DNA of 64,000 nt from Adiantum capillus-veneris (GCA_014529385.2 CM043952.1:150193057-150257056), one strand, 5' to 3'. Shown: positions 11,773-22,511, numbered from the stretch's first letter. Translations and numbers: made by a program. The notes: generated by a model not told the origin, from the sequence alone.

Positions 11773-12700
11773 TGTTGCGGGCATGCAACACAACCTAGAT
11801 CAACACAATGTCAATCGAGGACACAAATGACACGATAGGCACACGGAGGCAATCTCTTTAGCTTGTCAGGCTGAGACCATCCCACGCATACAGCACTCTG
11901 AAAGGCTAACTAAACCACAATCTAGAATCTCACTGCTCTCATCAACACCACCAACCCACATACACACAAACAAAAGGAAACTCATGAAACCATGCCAGAA
12001 TCGTATGAAACTTAAGGAACACCATCCCCTCACTAGGATATACCTTTCCCAAAGCCTCTACACTCAAGATCCTCACTCTCGACCCATCTGCAGAAAAGGC
12101 GTATGAAGACAGAGCTGTATTTTGAAAGTGCCCAAAACTGAAGTCTATGAGTCTCTATGCGTAGCTTATGTCGCTATGCTATGATTCTAATGACTACTTA
12201 CAAGCAGAAAACATACATCATTTGATACACTTACGACCACAGATGGCTCGTAGATGCGTTAGCACGCGTGCTCCGTTCCACGAGGAATGCTTGGCATTGA
12301 TGTGTAGCTCTTGCCAAGCCTAGCACAGTGGTGCAATTGGATCTCCAATGTGATAAACGAGCAGGGAGTAGTGCCAATATGAAGCTCACGCTCTCTCTCT
12401 CTTCCTCTCTCACACACACCCGATGACACCTTAAAACTTGATTATGATAAAAGTTCTCTTTACAAAATGACCTAGGTACCTTATATACTAGGGCTACCAT
12501 AGGCTATACCCAAAATAGAGCTCAAGGGGTAGAATGGATTTGCATTACAATATGGAAGTGCCATGTCACCCCGGCTTCTGTAACGAGACTCGTTACTTAT
12601 TACAAATGATGTTTCTAACCATATTTGCAACATTTCATAACTCTCAGAGAATAAGGATTTGTTAAGTTATGTTGTGTTGTTGATCCAGTGGCGGTCAACA
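11773..12700 (-). repeat. 3' LTR of element B
   Basis: Starts TGTTGCGGG and ends GCGGTCAACA on the plus strand. About 30 bp at its start (AATCACACCACCCATAAAG region of the partner) is deleted or replaced, and it has extra sequence near 11808-11835. Confidence 0.85.
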
Positions 12701-12715
12701 CTCCCCCCCTCCAAA
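12701..12715 (-). other. Polypurine tract of element B
   Basis: Minus strand TTTGGAGGGGGGGAG directly before the LTR start TGTTGACCG. This fixes the transcription direction of B as minus. Confidence 0.8.
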
Positions 12716-12716
12716 T

Positions 12717-13135
12717 TCATGTCATCCCTGACATGACCTGGTTGTCGATGTCGATGCAGTATTTGTTGTTATTTTGCTGACGTAAAGAAAGTAAGGTTGT
12801 AGCCTTTGCACAAGCTCGTCCTGTTCTTCCAATCCGATGTACATAGTCTTCACAATTGATGACGAACATCTGCCAATTTCCTTTCTCATTTTCAAAAAAA
12901 ACTTCTACAATTTGTAGAATTGAATGATTGGCTTTTAGTTCTTGTGAACCAATCAATAATAGCTATGTAAGGATTGTGTAGAATTTTTTTGGCTAAACCT
13001 TCGACTTGTTTAGGCCAAATTGCACTCCAATGCAAATTGTCAGGCAAAATCTGGGAGGTTTTTTTTTTTTGCCTTGAGTTTTAAAACCCATGTCTAGCAT
13101 TCGATCCACCTCATCAAGGACAAGATATGGTTTTG
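12717..13135 (-). pseudogene. Captured DEAD-box RNA helicase fragment
   Basis: Minus-strand pieces in order: YLVLDEVDRMLDMGFKTQG (13130-13071; the DEAD-box motif II region, normally DEADRMLDMGF), WSAIWPKQVEGLAKKILHNP (about 13050-12960; normally SATWPKEV..LA..FL.NPY, with the motif III SAT read as SAI), IGSQELKANHSILQIVEVF (about 12956-12895; normally LKANHSI.Q.VEV) and EDYVHRIGRTGRACAKATT (about 12855-12800; motif VI). This order and wording match the plant RH20/RH30 (p68-like) class. The first domain upstream of motif II is not recognisable. About 120 residues between ENEKGNWQM and the motif VI block are missing, and at least two frameshifts (one at an A12 run) break it. It lies between B's gag and polypurine tract, so it appears to have been picked up by the retrotransposon. 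The remainder to 12717 is B sequence. Confidence 0.8.
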
Positions 13136-14734
13136 TCTATGATTTGTGTCTGCTCCTTGTCATTGGTGACTCCTTTGTTCCTGCATCAAGGTGATCAAAG
13201 CCGCATTTGACATTGTTAGCTTTTGTGTGCTGTGTAAATCATTATACTATTGCTACTTGTCATGACTTAATTAAAGCCCGACAAACCCTAGTTAGTTCCC
13301 CAAGTTAGTAAGTTGCATCAAAAGGGCTTCATTTGACATCATTCGCGATAGATGACCATCGATGAGCTATCATTGTCCATTTGTCCCCAAAATTCATATA
13401 CATGATGTACAAGATATGTAGATGTCTATCATGGCTTCAAATTTTTAAAAAATGCATCTTTGGTTAGCTAAGGTTTTTTTTTTTGGAAACCCTTAGCTTG
13501 TACTCTATATGCATAGCCTCCTCACAAAGTTTATCTTGATTTGGACTTGCACTTGGCTTAATAAGCTATCTTTTTGGATTTCAGTCTCGAGTACGATTGA
13601 TGGGCATCGCTGGCAAACACATGTAGAACTAATGATAATGATCAAAAATTGTTTTGATCCCTGGTTGCTCCTGCAGATATCTATCACAAAAGATGTTTGA
13701 ATTGTCATTTCTACCCCTTTTGTGCTTGTCAGTACTGCTAGTCCCTTTTGTTTGTTAGTCTTCATTAAAACACATACAAGATAGAAGATTTACAATAGAA
13801 AGATCTACTTCCCATATACGGCCTTGTAGTCGCATGAAATGTTCAATAGGCAACTTTACACTTGATGGGTGCTTTCATTTAGTCGTACCACAAACTTTCT
13901 TGTAGTCCATCCCAGAGTTTGATGACCATTCTCAACCATTTTTGGCCTCATGTTGTTGTTGAAGGCTGATCAGCATTCTTTCTTACCTCTGACATTCTAG
14001 ACTTGTACAAATGACTTTTGAGGCATACCTTGTGACGTTCTGTCATTTTCTTGTACTTGCTTCCTTTGTATTGTTCAGCATCTCTTCAGTCATGTATTGT
14101 GCTTGGGCAATAAAAAATTGTGCCTATGCCGGCCTTGTAATGTAGCCCTATTACGCATACACAATCAATGCATGGAAAAGATTTATGATGTGCAAAATGT
14201 GGGTATAAGCAATTTGCTTATATGGCATTTGTTGGTGAGGCTTCCTATTCTAAGCAATGTGATATTCTTTGAAGCTCTTGTGTCGTTTTCTTGATTGAAG
14301 GTTGTAGAGATTTTTGAAGGCTAACTTATCTGTTTAATGCTTTGTTGGAATCCATTTTAGCCTTGTGGCTGATTGTTGTATTTGGCATTGTTCCTCAAAG
14401 TGGGTTCTCTTCTAACTATATTATAACCGTAGGAGGAATTGAAAGAATTCAAGCGACGGTGCAGTAACAACAACGTTATTGGTTTCCTTTGGAACCCACT
14501 TCTTTATGATGACTAACTATTTCATTGATGATGCTCGTTTGGGAACCCATACTTGTCCTTGCTTCATTTGTGTTTGAAGAGACTTCTTTGGGATCCACCT
14601 TGTCTTTATGTGAGTCTTCAGTGGTCTTTGCTTCAGCTCTTGTACACGTGGTTGACAATGAGATTCAAACTTTGGGAGTTGACAATTCAACCATTTTGAA
14701 ATCTAAATGAACTCCTAGCCTCTTTGTGCTTGAG
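13136..14734 (-). other. Element B interior, unassigned
   Basis: About 1.6 kb between the helicase fragment and the gag-like region. It could contain more of the captured helicase, but I could not read further helicase motifs (no P-loop GSGKT or PTRELA found). Open frames on both strands are short. Confidence 0.4.
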
Positions 14735-17700
14735 TCAACTTCTTTGAAACCCAAATCTAAGTTGTGAAAGCTTGTGATTTTGTATTTTTCCTAGATGTTC
14801 TTGCAAGCTTTGATTGTTTTTCTGCTGGCATTGGATCTTGTGATTTTTCATCAGAGATCTTTGTCTTCTTGATCCATATCTTCTTTTGGCCAATCTGGCT
14901 CTTTGGTATCCAGATTTGTCAACTTTTTGGTTTTGACTCATTGTTCTTTGCTTTTGGCGTCGACAAAATGTCTATTAGTCCTTTCAAATCAATGACCTTG
15001 TTGGGAGATAATCTCTGTGATGGGATTGCAACAACCTCTAACTTGGCCTCGTACTCTCCCGTATAGGATGGTAGTGTTCTGAGAGAATGGGGTTGGTTGT
15101 CCATAAACTGTACATATTCATTGTCTCCCCAATATGATTTCACTTCTAGGTTCATTTGAGATCCAGTCCCAATGTCCTCTATTGATGGAAGAGACACTCC
15201 TCTTCCATCACTCATTTGATTTACTCGTCTGCCTATCTCACTTGTTTCATTGGCCTTTTTGACTTGTTCCACAATTTGTCAAGACCATCTATTTATTTAT
15301 ACCTGCTAGGTATAGCTATGTGAAATCCCTCAAAAGAGTTATCCATGGTATTCAACACTATTTTTGGGTCTAATGTTGGGTCCTTGAGCTTTGGTCCGTG
15401 GTCATAACTGAAATCTAGCTCTTTTTGTTCTTGGTTTGGTGGGACTACTAGTGTAGGTGGGACAAGGATCACACCCTTAGGTTTTCAACTTGTAGTTCTA
15501 GTAAAGCTTGGGCTATTTGAATCATTTTCTTACACATTTCCTGCATGTCCTTTTCTAGTTCCACATATGGATATGTCATCCACCTATGTTCTTGGGTTTG
15601 GTTGTTTTTGAGTCGTGTTTCATAGGCTTTTAGGAGGGTGTCTAATAGCTCATTAACCTTTTCTACCAATACTGATCCTCTTGAACTAGCACTTCTTGGT
15701 TTCTCTTTTGTGGATGGTTCTTTTGGAGGTTGAGATATTTACGTAAGAGAAGGCGCAACCATTTCCTCATGTTGTCTTATCTTCTCTTCAGCTTAGGTAA
15801 GCTTCTCGGCCATGGATTTTTTCTCTTGTTCCCTACGTGCTTTCATCCTAGCCTTTCTAGCTTTCCAGCTATTCCTTTTGCTCTTGGTGTTTTGACTAGG
15901 TGCGTTGGTCTTTGACTCACCCGTGTCTGGACTCACATCAATTTCTGTTTTCTCTGTCTTTGGGTTCTCCTCAACTTCCTTTTGAGCTTGCGCTCTCGTA
16001 ACTATTTGAAGTGGTACAATGTTTTTATTTTTGAGCTACTAGGTAGCTGAACAATCCCTGTGACATTTGTTTTGATCTTTATGACTCGGTTTGGGTTTTT
16101 TTAACAATCGGGGATCAAGTGAATGACACCACAGTCAAGACAATAGGCATTTACTTGTGTGATCTCCTTTTGAGGACATTGTTTAACCAAGTGGGTGTCA
16201 TGTCTTTTGTGACAATCTATCTCTGGTTGAGGAGCTTCTTCTTGCAACTCCTCTTGGCTGTAAACAGGCTCTGACCTAGCTAAGCCTCTATTCACAATGA
16301 ACCACATTGTACTTTCATCCATCTTATACCTTCTTTCTTTAGGTCAAAATGTAGGAGGTGGAGGTTGTACTGGCCTCATCACTCCATTTGTTTCTCTCGT
16401 CTTTTGTCTCTCTGAAGGGAAGTACCCACTTTGGTTGTTATAACACATTGTAGCTAGTACTAATGCTTATTTATTAGATGCTTCCATCATCTGTGTGTAT
16501 CTCATGTGTCCAAGCATTCTAGCACCTAGCAGCAGAGGTTGTTGTCCTAAGACAGGCTGTGACCTTGAAACTCCTACTGGTCTTGGTGCATTCCCCATAG
16601 TGTATCTAGGTGGAGTAGGTGTTACTAAAATAGGTTGTACATACCTCTCCCTAACATACTCTATGCCATAGTAACACTCTTCCCCCGTATGGTTTGTCCA
16701 TTTTCTCTCAATTTTGCACCACTTAAGATCCCTTAGATCAACATTTACAAGAGGAGCTAACCTCTTGATCATTTTGTTGATAAACTTTTCTTGATCGATA
16801 GATGCCGCTGGTTTTGCAATGAAATCACTCATCTGTGAATCACTGTGTTGAGAGGATGTGTCATCCTCTTGACTCTTGCAATCATTTTCTTTATATTCCT
16901 CACAAAGTTATCCACCAAATAAAGAGCTTCTTTGATCAATGTGCTTAGTGTCAAGCTCCTTATCATATGCAGATCCTTCTGAAGATCCACATGTCTCAAT
17001 TCTTGGATAAATATCACCCGATCGTGCTTGCATAGGTAGTTCCGATCTTGGACATAACTTGACATATCTCTTAAGCCGTAATACCGCTTTGCGTACTAGT
17101 TATCCTCTTTTTGTTTGATTCTATGAATTTGTGAGACGTATTGTGAGCTATGCCTTTTTATGAGAATTTTTTGATGAATTCCTCAAACAGCTTGTGTAGA
17201 GTCTCAAAATCCTGTCTTTCCACTGAGTAGAACCATGTAGCTGCATCATCTTGTAGTGTCAGTCCAAATCCCGCAAATTGTGTTGCAAAATCTAAAACTT
17301 CCTTTTCTCTAATTACTCTTCTGAAAGCCGCTACATGATCTCTCGGATCTTTATCTCCAACATTTTATTGTTTACCCATTTCTAGATCTGGGATGGTCTA
17401 ACTCGCCAATTGTCTACAAGTCTAACCATAGACTCTCCCAATCCTTCTCTCATTATTGCTCTAGAAGGGAATCTAGGTGACTCCCTTTTTTGAATTCTCA
17501 TGTTTGGTGGAGGTATCCGTGGTCCTTCATTGACCAAATATCCACCTCTTTCTAATGCAGTTTGTGGATGTGCTTTCTACATCTCTGTAATCTTGTCCAT
17601 AATTGTCAACAACTATAGACTTCCATTGATAGTCGGCTCCGTATGTATAGACATGTAAGAGCTTGTAATCTATCATCTCTTCTAGGTATGGCTCTGTGCA

Positions 17701-17820
17701 CCTATAAAGGTTGGACTCACTAGCATCAATATACCTATATAGTCCTTCACTCTCATGATTTGTCATCCAAACTCCTTCAACAAGCTTGGTCTTTATCAAT
17801 TGCAAGTTTTGAAGATCCAT
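14735..17820 (-). pseudogene. Gag-like region of element B
   Basis: Decayed minus-strand frames that together read as a retrotransposon Gag. About 17300-17165 gives FAGFGLTLQDDAATWFYSVE followed by LHKLFEEFIKKFS, the characteristic capsid-type block with the (A)A.WF signature. About 16832-16467 is a Pro-rich linker. About 16225-16101 has two knuckle-like motifs, CHKRHDTHLVKQC and CLDCGVIHLIPDC. Both have three residues between the second Cys position and the His rather than the usual four, and the first has Arg for its second Cys. About 15670-15469 is an amphipathic stretch (LLDTLLKAYETRLKNN), and further charged linkers run to 14735. Stops and frame changes separate these parts, so no complete protein is made. 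Confidence 0.65.
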
Positions 17821-18228
17821 TGAGTGCGGATGCTTCTCTATCGCGTTGGGATCTTGAAGCTCATGTAAGCTGAGTTTGAATCTAAAGTGTACATGATTTT
17901 TGGGCTTAACAGCTCTAGTTTGATGTAAGTAGACTTAGTCCATTGTGTTGAAGTGCTTTGGCTAGGAAAAAGTCAAAACTATGTCCAAAACCATGATCGT
18001 TTTCTCACAATTCTCTCAAATTGTCGGTTTTAGACACCCCTAACTTCCTGATGGATTTTGAGGCCTTAAAGGACGTTTTTTTGGGCGTTGACCAATACTT
18101 TGTTTATGGTTTACACAAAAAGTCATAGAGCTACTATGGAGCTTCGTTTTGATAAAAGAAGATTTTGAATCTGATAAAAGCTCAAGTTATGGCCAAAACA
18201 ATTTTTTCTGACTCGACCTATGCCTGGA

Positions 18229-18250
18229 GACTTTATACGCGTATAATGTC
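18229..18250. repeat. Leader palindrome, copy 1
   Basis: GACTTTATACGCGTATAATGTC, with one arm mismatch. Centre 18239/18240. Confidence 0.85.
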
Positions 18251-18386
18251 TCCTAACTCAGATTTGCTCCAAACTTAAACTGCATACTCCCCTTGATATC
18301 TTCTACCCATTTCAAGTCTCAATTTGTGATTCTGACCTTTGTAAGAGATCATCAATGACAAAGATTACCTTTTTTAACCAAAAAAC

Positions 18387-18560
18387 CGAGTTTGATCCTG
18401 GCTCAGAATGAACGCTGGCAATATGCTTAACACATGCAAGTTGAACGTTGTTTTCTGTTTATAGAATAGTTGAAGACAAAGTGGCAAACGAGTGCGCAAC
18501 GCGTGGGAATCTGCCAAACAATTTGGGCCGAATCCCAAAGAAACGAAAGCAAAAAAGCAA
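18387..18560 (+). pseudogene. rrn18: Mitochondrial small-subunit (18S) rRNA fragment
   Basis: The 5' end of a bacterial-type small-subunit rRNA is recognisable: GAGTTTGATCCTGGCTCAG, then GAACGCTGG, ATGCTTAACACATGCAAG and TGAACGTTGTTTTC. After a shortened gap comes GTGGCAAACGAGTGCGCAAC, then GCGTGGGAATCTGCC and TTTGGGCCGAATCC. The AACGTTGTTTTC and GTGGGAATCTGCC segments fit plant mitochondrial 18S rRNA rather than plastid 16S, which has different sequence at both places. About 70-80 bases of the normal spacing are missing and several bases have changed, so it is a non-functional organelle-derived insert. It lies inside the leader of element B, opposite to B's transcription. Confidence 0.82.
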
Positions 18561-18672
18561 GCTTTGATAAAGCAAAAAAAGTCTAGCAAAGCTGATGCAC
18601 TTTTCACGTAGCTCTTCGATTCGAAAAGACTGTTAGATGAATCCCTTAAAAAAAGATAATTGAGCTATCATG

Positions 18673-18694
18673 AGACATTATACGCGTATAATGT
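18673..18694. repeat. Leader palindrome, copy 2
   Basis: Perfect 22 bp palindrome of the GACATTATACG / CGTATAATGTC type, centre 18683/18684. Confidence 0.9.
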
Positions 18695-18956
18695 CTTTTG
18701 TGGAAAAATGAGCTGACTTTTATCCTAATGATTCCTTATCACTCAAGAAACTCTCAACAAATTTCAGAATTTAGTTTGGACATTTTTTGGGCAAGTTATG
18801 AGCAATACAAGCATGAATCGGTCGAGATATGTCTTCTGGCCTTTACAAGCTCAACTGAGCTCCAAATGCAATGAAATTTTGGCTAGGGACTTCTTTTATG
18901 CTCTAGGGCACTGAGGTATACTCAAATGTTTTTTTTGACCCAGATATGGACTGTGA

Positions 18957-18978
18957 GACATCATACGCGTATAAAGTC
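18957..18978. repeat. Leader palindrome, copy 3
   Basis: Left arm GACATCATACG, right arm CGTATAAAGTC; two arm mismatches. Centre 18967/18968, 284 bp from copy 2. Confidence 0.85.
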
Positions 18979-19082
18979 TTTTGGCTCAGAATGACATGGA
19001 ATTTTGCAAACATGCTTAAAACATCATTTCCAACCCTCCTATGTGGTCAAAAGTGACATTTGACTTTCAGATCTTGGCATGA

Positions 19083-19104
19083 GACATTATACGCGTATAA
19101 TGTC
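19083..19104. repeat. Leader palindrome, copy 4
   Basis: Perfect palindrome with arms as copy 2. Centre 19093/19094, 126 bp from copy 3. Confidence 0.9.
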
Positions 19105-19208
19105 TATGTGCTCAGAATTGGCCCAAACTTGGTATGTCAGCTTGTCTTATTGTGCTTAACACCTTGGTACGCTCAAATTTCAATTTTGGTTCTTAAAAGT
19201 GCCCTTTA

Positions 19209-19230
19209 GACATCATACACGTATAATGTC
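19209..19230. repeat. Leader palindrome, copy 5
   Basis: Left arm GACATCATACA, right arm CGTATAATGTC; centre 19219/19220, 126 bp from copy 4. The central G is replaced by A. Confidence 0.85.
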
Positions 19231-19494
19231 CAATTGGTCAGCTTGAAGTGAATTTCACTCCAGAGGTTCCTCACTACACTGGCAACTCACAATAAGTTTC
19301 AGAATTGAATTTGACCAATTTTTGTGCAAGTTATGGCCAATACAAGCATTCACTTGCATAGATGCATCTTATGGTCTTTGCAACCTCAAAATTACTTCAA
19401 ATTTAATGAAATTTGGCTTGTATATGCTTCCTAAATGCTGTAGATCACAAGGGTGCACTCAATTGTAGCTTTTGACCTCAAATATGGTCACTCA

Positions 19495-19516
19495 GACATC
19501 ATACGCGTATGATGTC
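19495..19516. repeat. Leader palindrome, copy 6, with paired change
   Basis: Left arm GACATCATACG, right arm CGTATGATGTC: T-to-C on the left is matched by A-to-G on the right, so the palindrome stays perfect. Centre 19505/19506. Confidence 0.9.
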
Positions 19517-19754
19517 TGCTCATGAATTTTTGGACATAATTCATTCACAGACATCCCCAAGTCTCTAGCACTAGTTTTCAAGAACTTCTACCAATTTTCA
19601 TGCAAAAAAGTATTCAGAATCACAAGTTTCTCTTTTTCCCATTTTCGATACTCCGTCTTTGCCTTTTGGGTGTCCAAAGTTGGTCAAAACTCTAGTTTCA
19701 ATGTGTACGTAGAGTAAAACCCCCCTTCATATTTGGTCTCCAGATGCCCCTTGA

Positions 19755-19776
19755 GACATCATACGTGTATGATGTC
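19755..19776. repeat. Leader palindrome, copy 7, with paired change
   Basis: Left arm GACATCATACG, right arm TGTATGATGTC: the same matched pair of substitutions as copy 6, plus one central C-to-T. Centre 19765/19766. Confidence 0.88.
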
Positions 19777-20295
19777 CAAGTTTACAAAATTGCAATTTTT
19801 CTTCACAGATTACTTGTACATGCCCTCTTATATGCACATCACCAACCAATCATGCAAAAATATCAATAGAACGTTGTTTATTGCATTTTTACCTCCAAAA
19901 GCAGACTTTTTCGTGATTTCAAATGCAAACAAGCACTTTAGCAAATAAATCAGTGATGAATAGCTCTAGATCAGAATCAGATCACTTACCTAAAGCTACT
20001 CCTACACATCATATGGGGTTTTGTATGTATGAGTATAAAAATGCTTCAATGCCACACACAGACTAGCAAACGCTTTTATCACCTCACAAATCACTTGACC
20101 ACCAACAACTACTGTAATCTAAAAATCCTAACTAAATCTACCTAGTCGTAGACCCTCGACAAGACACATGCTTCCTAGCTATCCACTTGATCATGGATTA
20201 CCCTCTTTCGGATCCACTTAAGGAAAATGCTTTCTTTAGACGAACTAAAGCAAGCAGCCATCACCAGTGTTCGTAGGAATACCTATCTAATTCCT

Positions 20296-20318
20296 TGTAT
20301 CCCTGGAAAAGGCGCCAA
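20296..20318 (-). other. Primer binding site of element B, TGGCGCC type
   Basis: Minus strand TTGGCGCCTTTTCCAGGGAT follows the LTR end directly. TGGCGCC is the start of the tRNA-Asp complement used by Tat/Athila elements; the later bases match less well. Confidence 0.75.
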
Positions 20319-21233
20319 TGTTGCGGGAGCGAATCACACCACCCATAAAGTGCATGAAACACAACCTAGATCAACATAGGCGCACGGAGGCAATCTCTTT
20401 AGCTTGTCAAGCTGAGACCATCCCACGTATACAACACTCTGAAAGGCTAACTAAACCACAATCTAGAATCTCACTGCTCTCAACAACACCACCAACCCAC
20501 ATACACACAAACGGAAGGAAACTCACAAAACCATGCCAGGATAATACGAACTTAAGGAACACCATCCCCTCACTAGGATACACCTATCCCAAAGCCTCTA
20601 CACTCAAAATCCTCACTCTAGACCCATCTGCAAAAAAGGCGTATGAAGACAGAGCCGGATTTTGGTAGTGCCCAAAACTGAAATCTACGAGTACCTATGC
20701 CTAGCTTATGTCACTAACGATTTTAGTGACTACTTACAAGCAGAAAAAAAACATCATTTGATACACATACGACCACAAATGGCTCGTAGATGCGTCAGCA
20801 TGCGTTATCCTTTTTGCAAGGAATGCTTGGCATTGATGCGTAGCTGTTGCCGAGCCTAGCACGGTGGCGCAATCATATCTCCAATGTGATGAACGAGCGG
20901 GGAGTAGCACCAAGATGAAGCTCACGCTCTCTCTCTTCCTCTCTCACACACAATTGATGGCAGCTTAAAACTTGATTATGATAAAAGTTCTCTTTATAAA
21001 ATGACGTAGGTACCTTATATACTAAGGCTACCATATGTTATACCCAAAATAAAGTTCAAGGGATAAAATGGCTTTTTATGTACAATTTGGAAATGCCATC
21101 GAACCCCGACTTCTGCAACTAGACTAGATACTTATTACAAATGATGTTTCTAACCATAATCCATAGCATTTCATAACTCTTAGAGAATAAGGCTTTGTTA
21201 AGTTATGTCGTGTTGTTGACCCATTAGTTAATA
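20319..21233 (-). repeat. 5' LTR of element B
   Basis: Starts TGTTGCGGGAGCG and ends TTAGTTAATA where the partner has GCGGTCAACA; the differences at the end are C-to-T and G-to-A transitions. Followed by the target duplication GTGCT at 21234-21238. Confidence 0.85.
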
Positions 21234-21238
21234 GTGCT

Positions 21239-21735
21239 TGGTAGACATAGCTGTTGCAAGCATGTCTGCTCTTTAGTCCATTTCATTCTTGCAAAGTAGA
21301 GTGACAAATTCTACTTAGTGTTTGAGAGACGGCGTCATCACAAACATGAATCTAAGCATGCATACTACTTAAATTTGTGGACAATAAAAAGTGAATTAAT
21401 CTTATAAGACAAAAACATTGGTCATTTAAAAGAAATTTCTACATTTTCTTACTCTAATGTAGCATTGTAAGCATTGACAAGGTTCATACTATCCTTAAGT
21501 TGTGTTCCTTACATCCATCTAGCATCTTCAAAAGGATAATTTTTGAACTTAATAAGATACCGTCGGATAATCTTACCATGTCGTAGTACCTGGTCTTTAT
21601 GCCAAAGGATAGCTTCAGGTTGTAGTACATCTTTATGGTCTTCAATTTCAGGAGGGTCTTCAATAATTGGCTCACTTGGTGGGTCTCCTTTGTAGGGATT
21701 AAGTAGGCTCACATGAAAAGCATTGTGTATGAGCC
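21239..21735 (-). pseudogene. Element A pol C-terminus (chromodomain part)
   Basis: A resumes after B. On the minus strand 21763-21509 reads IHNAFHVSLLNPYKGDPPSE, then an EDPPEIEDHKDVLQPEAIL stretch, then RRYLIKFKNYPFEDARWM. This is the end of integrase and the start of the C-terminal chromodomain, matching H residues about 513-585. D interrupts the frame at 21735 (GAGCC duplication) and the sequence continues at 42417. The part 21239-21480 is the non-coding 3' region, matching H at about 53765-53990. Confidence 0.85.
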
Positions 21736-22473
21736 TATTAACTGAGTCGACGTTAGTTAACAAGAGCTGCTAAAGATCTAAGCCTTATGAATGCACATCA
21801 AAGATGAATATGCAGAAGCAGTGAAGATTGGAGTTGTAACGTGTTACAGGCTCAATAAGAGTTCCAAGATGTAAATAATAGGTCAATTAGTGTACCGGGG
21901 TTGCAAATACAGTAAGTTGTGGAGCCTCAAAGGTCTTTGGCGCCAAACATTACACATTTTAAACCTTGGCTAAGGTATAAAATCCAACTTTGTAAAGATT
22001 TTATTAAGTTTTTGGATAAGAAATACAGAGTGTGAGCTAACGGTGCTCACTTCTCTCCTTATCATGCTTCCTTCTCCCTTGTTGGTTGTCATATTGCAAT
22101 GCCATCTATTGCGTTGCAACCACATGTAAGAGTTCTACGCATTGACGTAAACATATCATGGTAAACCGTAGCTTTTGGCAACACCTGCGGCCTAATTTCA
22201 TCATAAGTAGGAATTTAAGCTAGGAAATCACAAAGTAAGCATAGGCGAGGTATTGGGGCATCATTGCTAAGCATTTAGATGCATTCTGGGTCAAAAACGA
22301 CTAGGTCAAAAACTCACTACTGTTAATAATTTCATTTTTTGCACTTTATTAAAAGTGAGATTTGAAACTATAAGCATGTGTTCTTAGGTCTTGTACTTGT
22401 CGTAGAAGTTTTGTAGCATTTGAATGTCGTTTGATGCTGTAATGATCATGGTTTTCTTCGACTAGCTTTTGAG
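21736..22473 (+). repeat. Left LTR of element D, first part
   Basis: Aligns with 41400-42210 (TTAACTGAGTCGACGTYAGT at the start; AAGCATTTAGATGCATT near 22262). An internal block present in the right LTR (about 41505-41575) is missing here. It stops where the TIR of E begins. Confidence 0.85.
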
Positions 22474-22511
22474 CACTAGGAAGGGAATGGGGTCTAAGCG
22501 GGCCTCTTTAT
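22474..22511 (+). repeat. Left TIR of element E
   Basis: CACTAGGAAGGGAATGGGGT followed by CTAAGCGGGCCTCTTTA; inverted match at 31986-32022 and close matches at both ends of MITE F. Confidence 0.85.

Larger units (their letters stand above)
17821..20295 (-). other. Long 5' leader of element B
   Basis: 2.5 kb between the primer site and gag. It contains seven copies of a GACATYATACGCGTATRATGTC palindrome, a diverged tandem repeat of about 540 bp (18740-18975 resembles 19280-19510, both with GTTATG-CAATACAAGCAT and AATGAAATTTTGGCT-type blocks), and a mitochondrial rRNA fragment. No protein frame is supported. Confidence 0.7.
11773..21233 (-). mobile_element. Element B: Tat/Athila-like LTR retrotransposon, non-autonomous
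   Basis: Two LTRs of 928 and 915 bp (11773-12700 and 20319-21233), flanked by the 5 bp duplication GTGCT (11768-11772 and 21234-21238), inserted into element A. On the minus strand the right LTR is 5': its inner edge is followed by TTGGCGCCTTTTCC, a TGGCGCC-type (tRNA-Asp) primer site, and the left LTR is preceded by the polypurine tract TTTGGAGGGGGGGAG. The interior in element order holds a 2.4 kb leader with a palindrome array and a mitochondrial rRNA fragment, a gag-like region (about 17820-14735), unassigned sequence and a DEAD-box helicase fragment. I found no RT, RNase H or integrase. The right LTR end shows several C-to-T and G-to-A changes relative to the left, as expected of methylated old copies. 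Confidence 0.88.

Noticed and set aside
12717-13135. A working helicase gene of the host
   Set aside because: Lacks domain 1 motifs and part of domain 2, has frameshifts, and sits between an LTR polypurine tract and gag.
18387-18560. A functional rRNA gene
   Set aside because: Only about 170 bp of the 5' end, with internal deletion and substitutions, inside a retrotransposon leader.
18229-19776. CRISPR-like array of palindromic repeats
   Set aside because: Eukaryotic retrotransposon context, spacing of 126-444 bp, spacers that are diverged repeats of one another and no cas genes.
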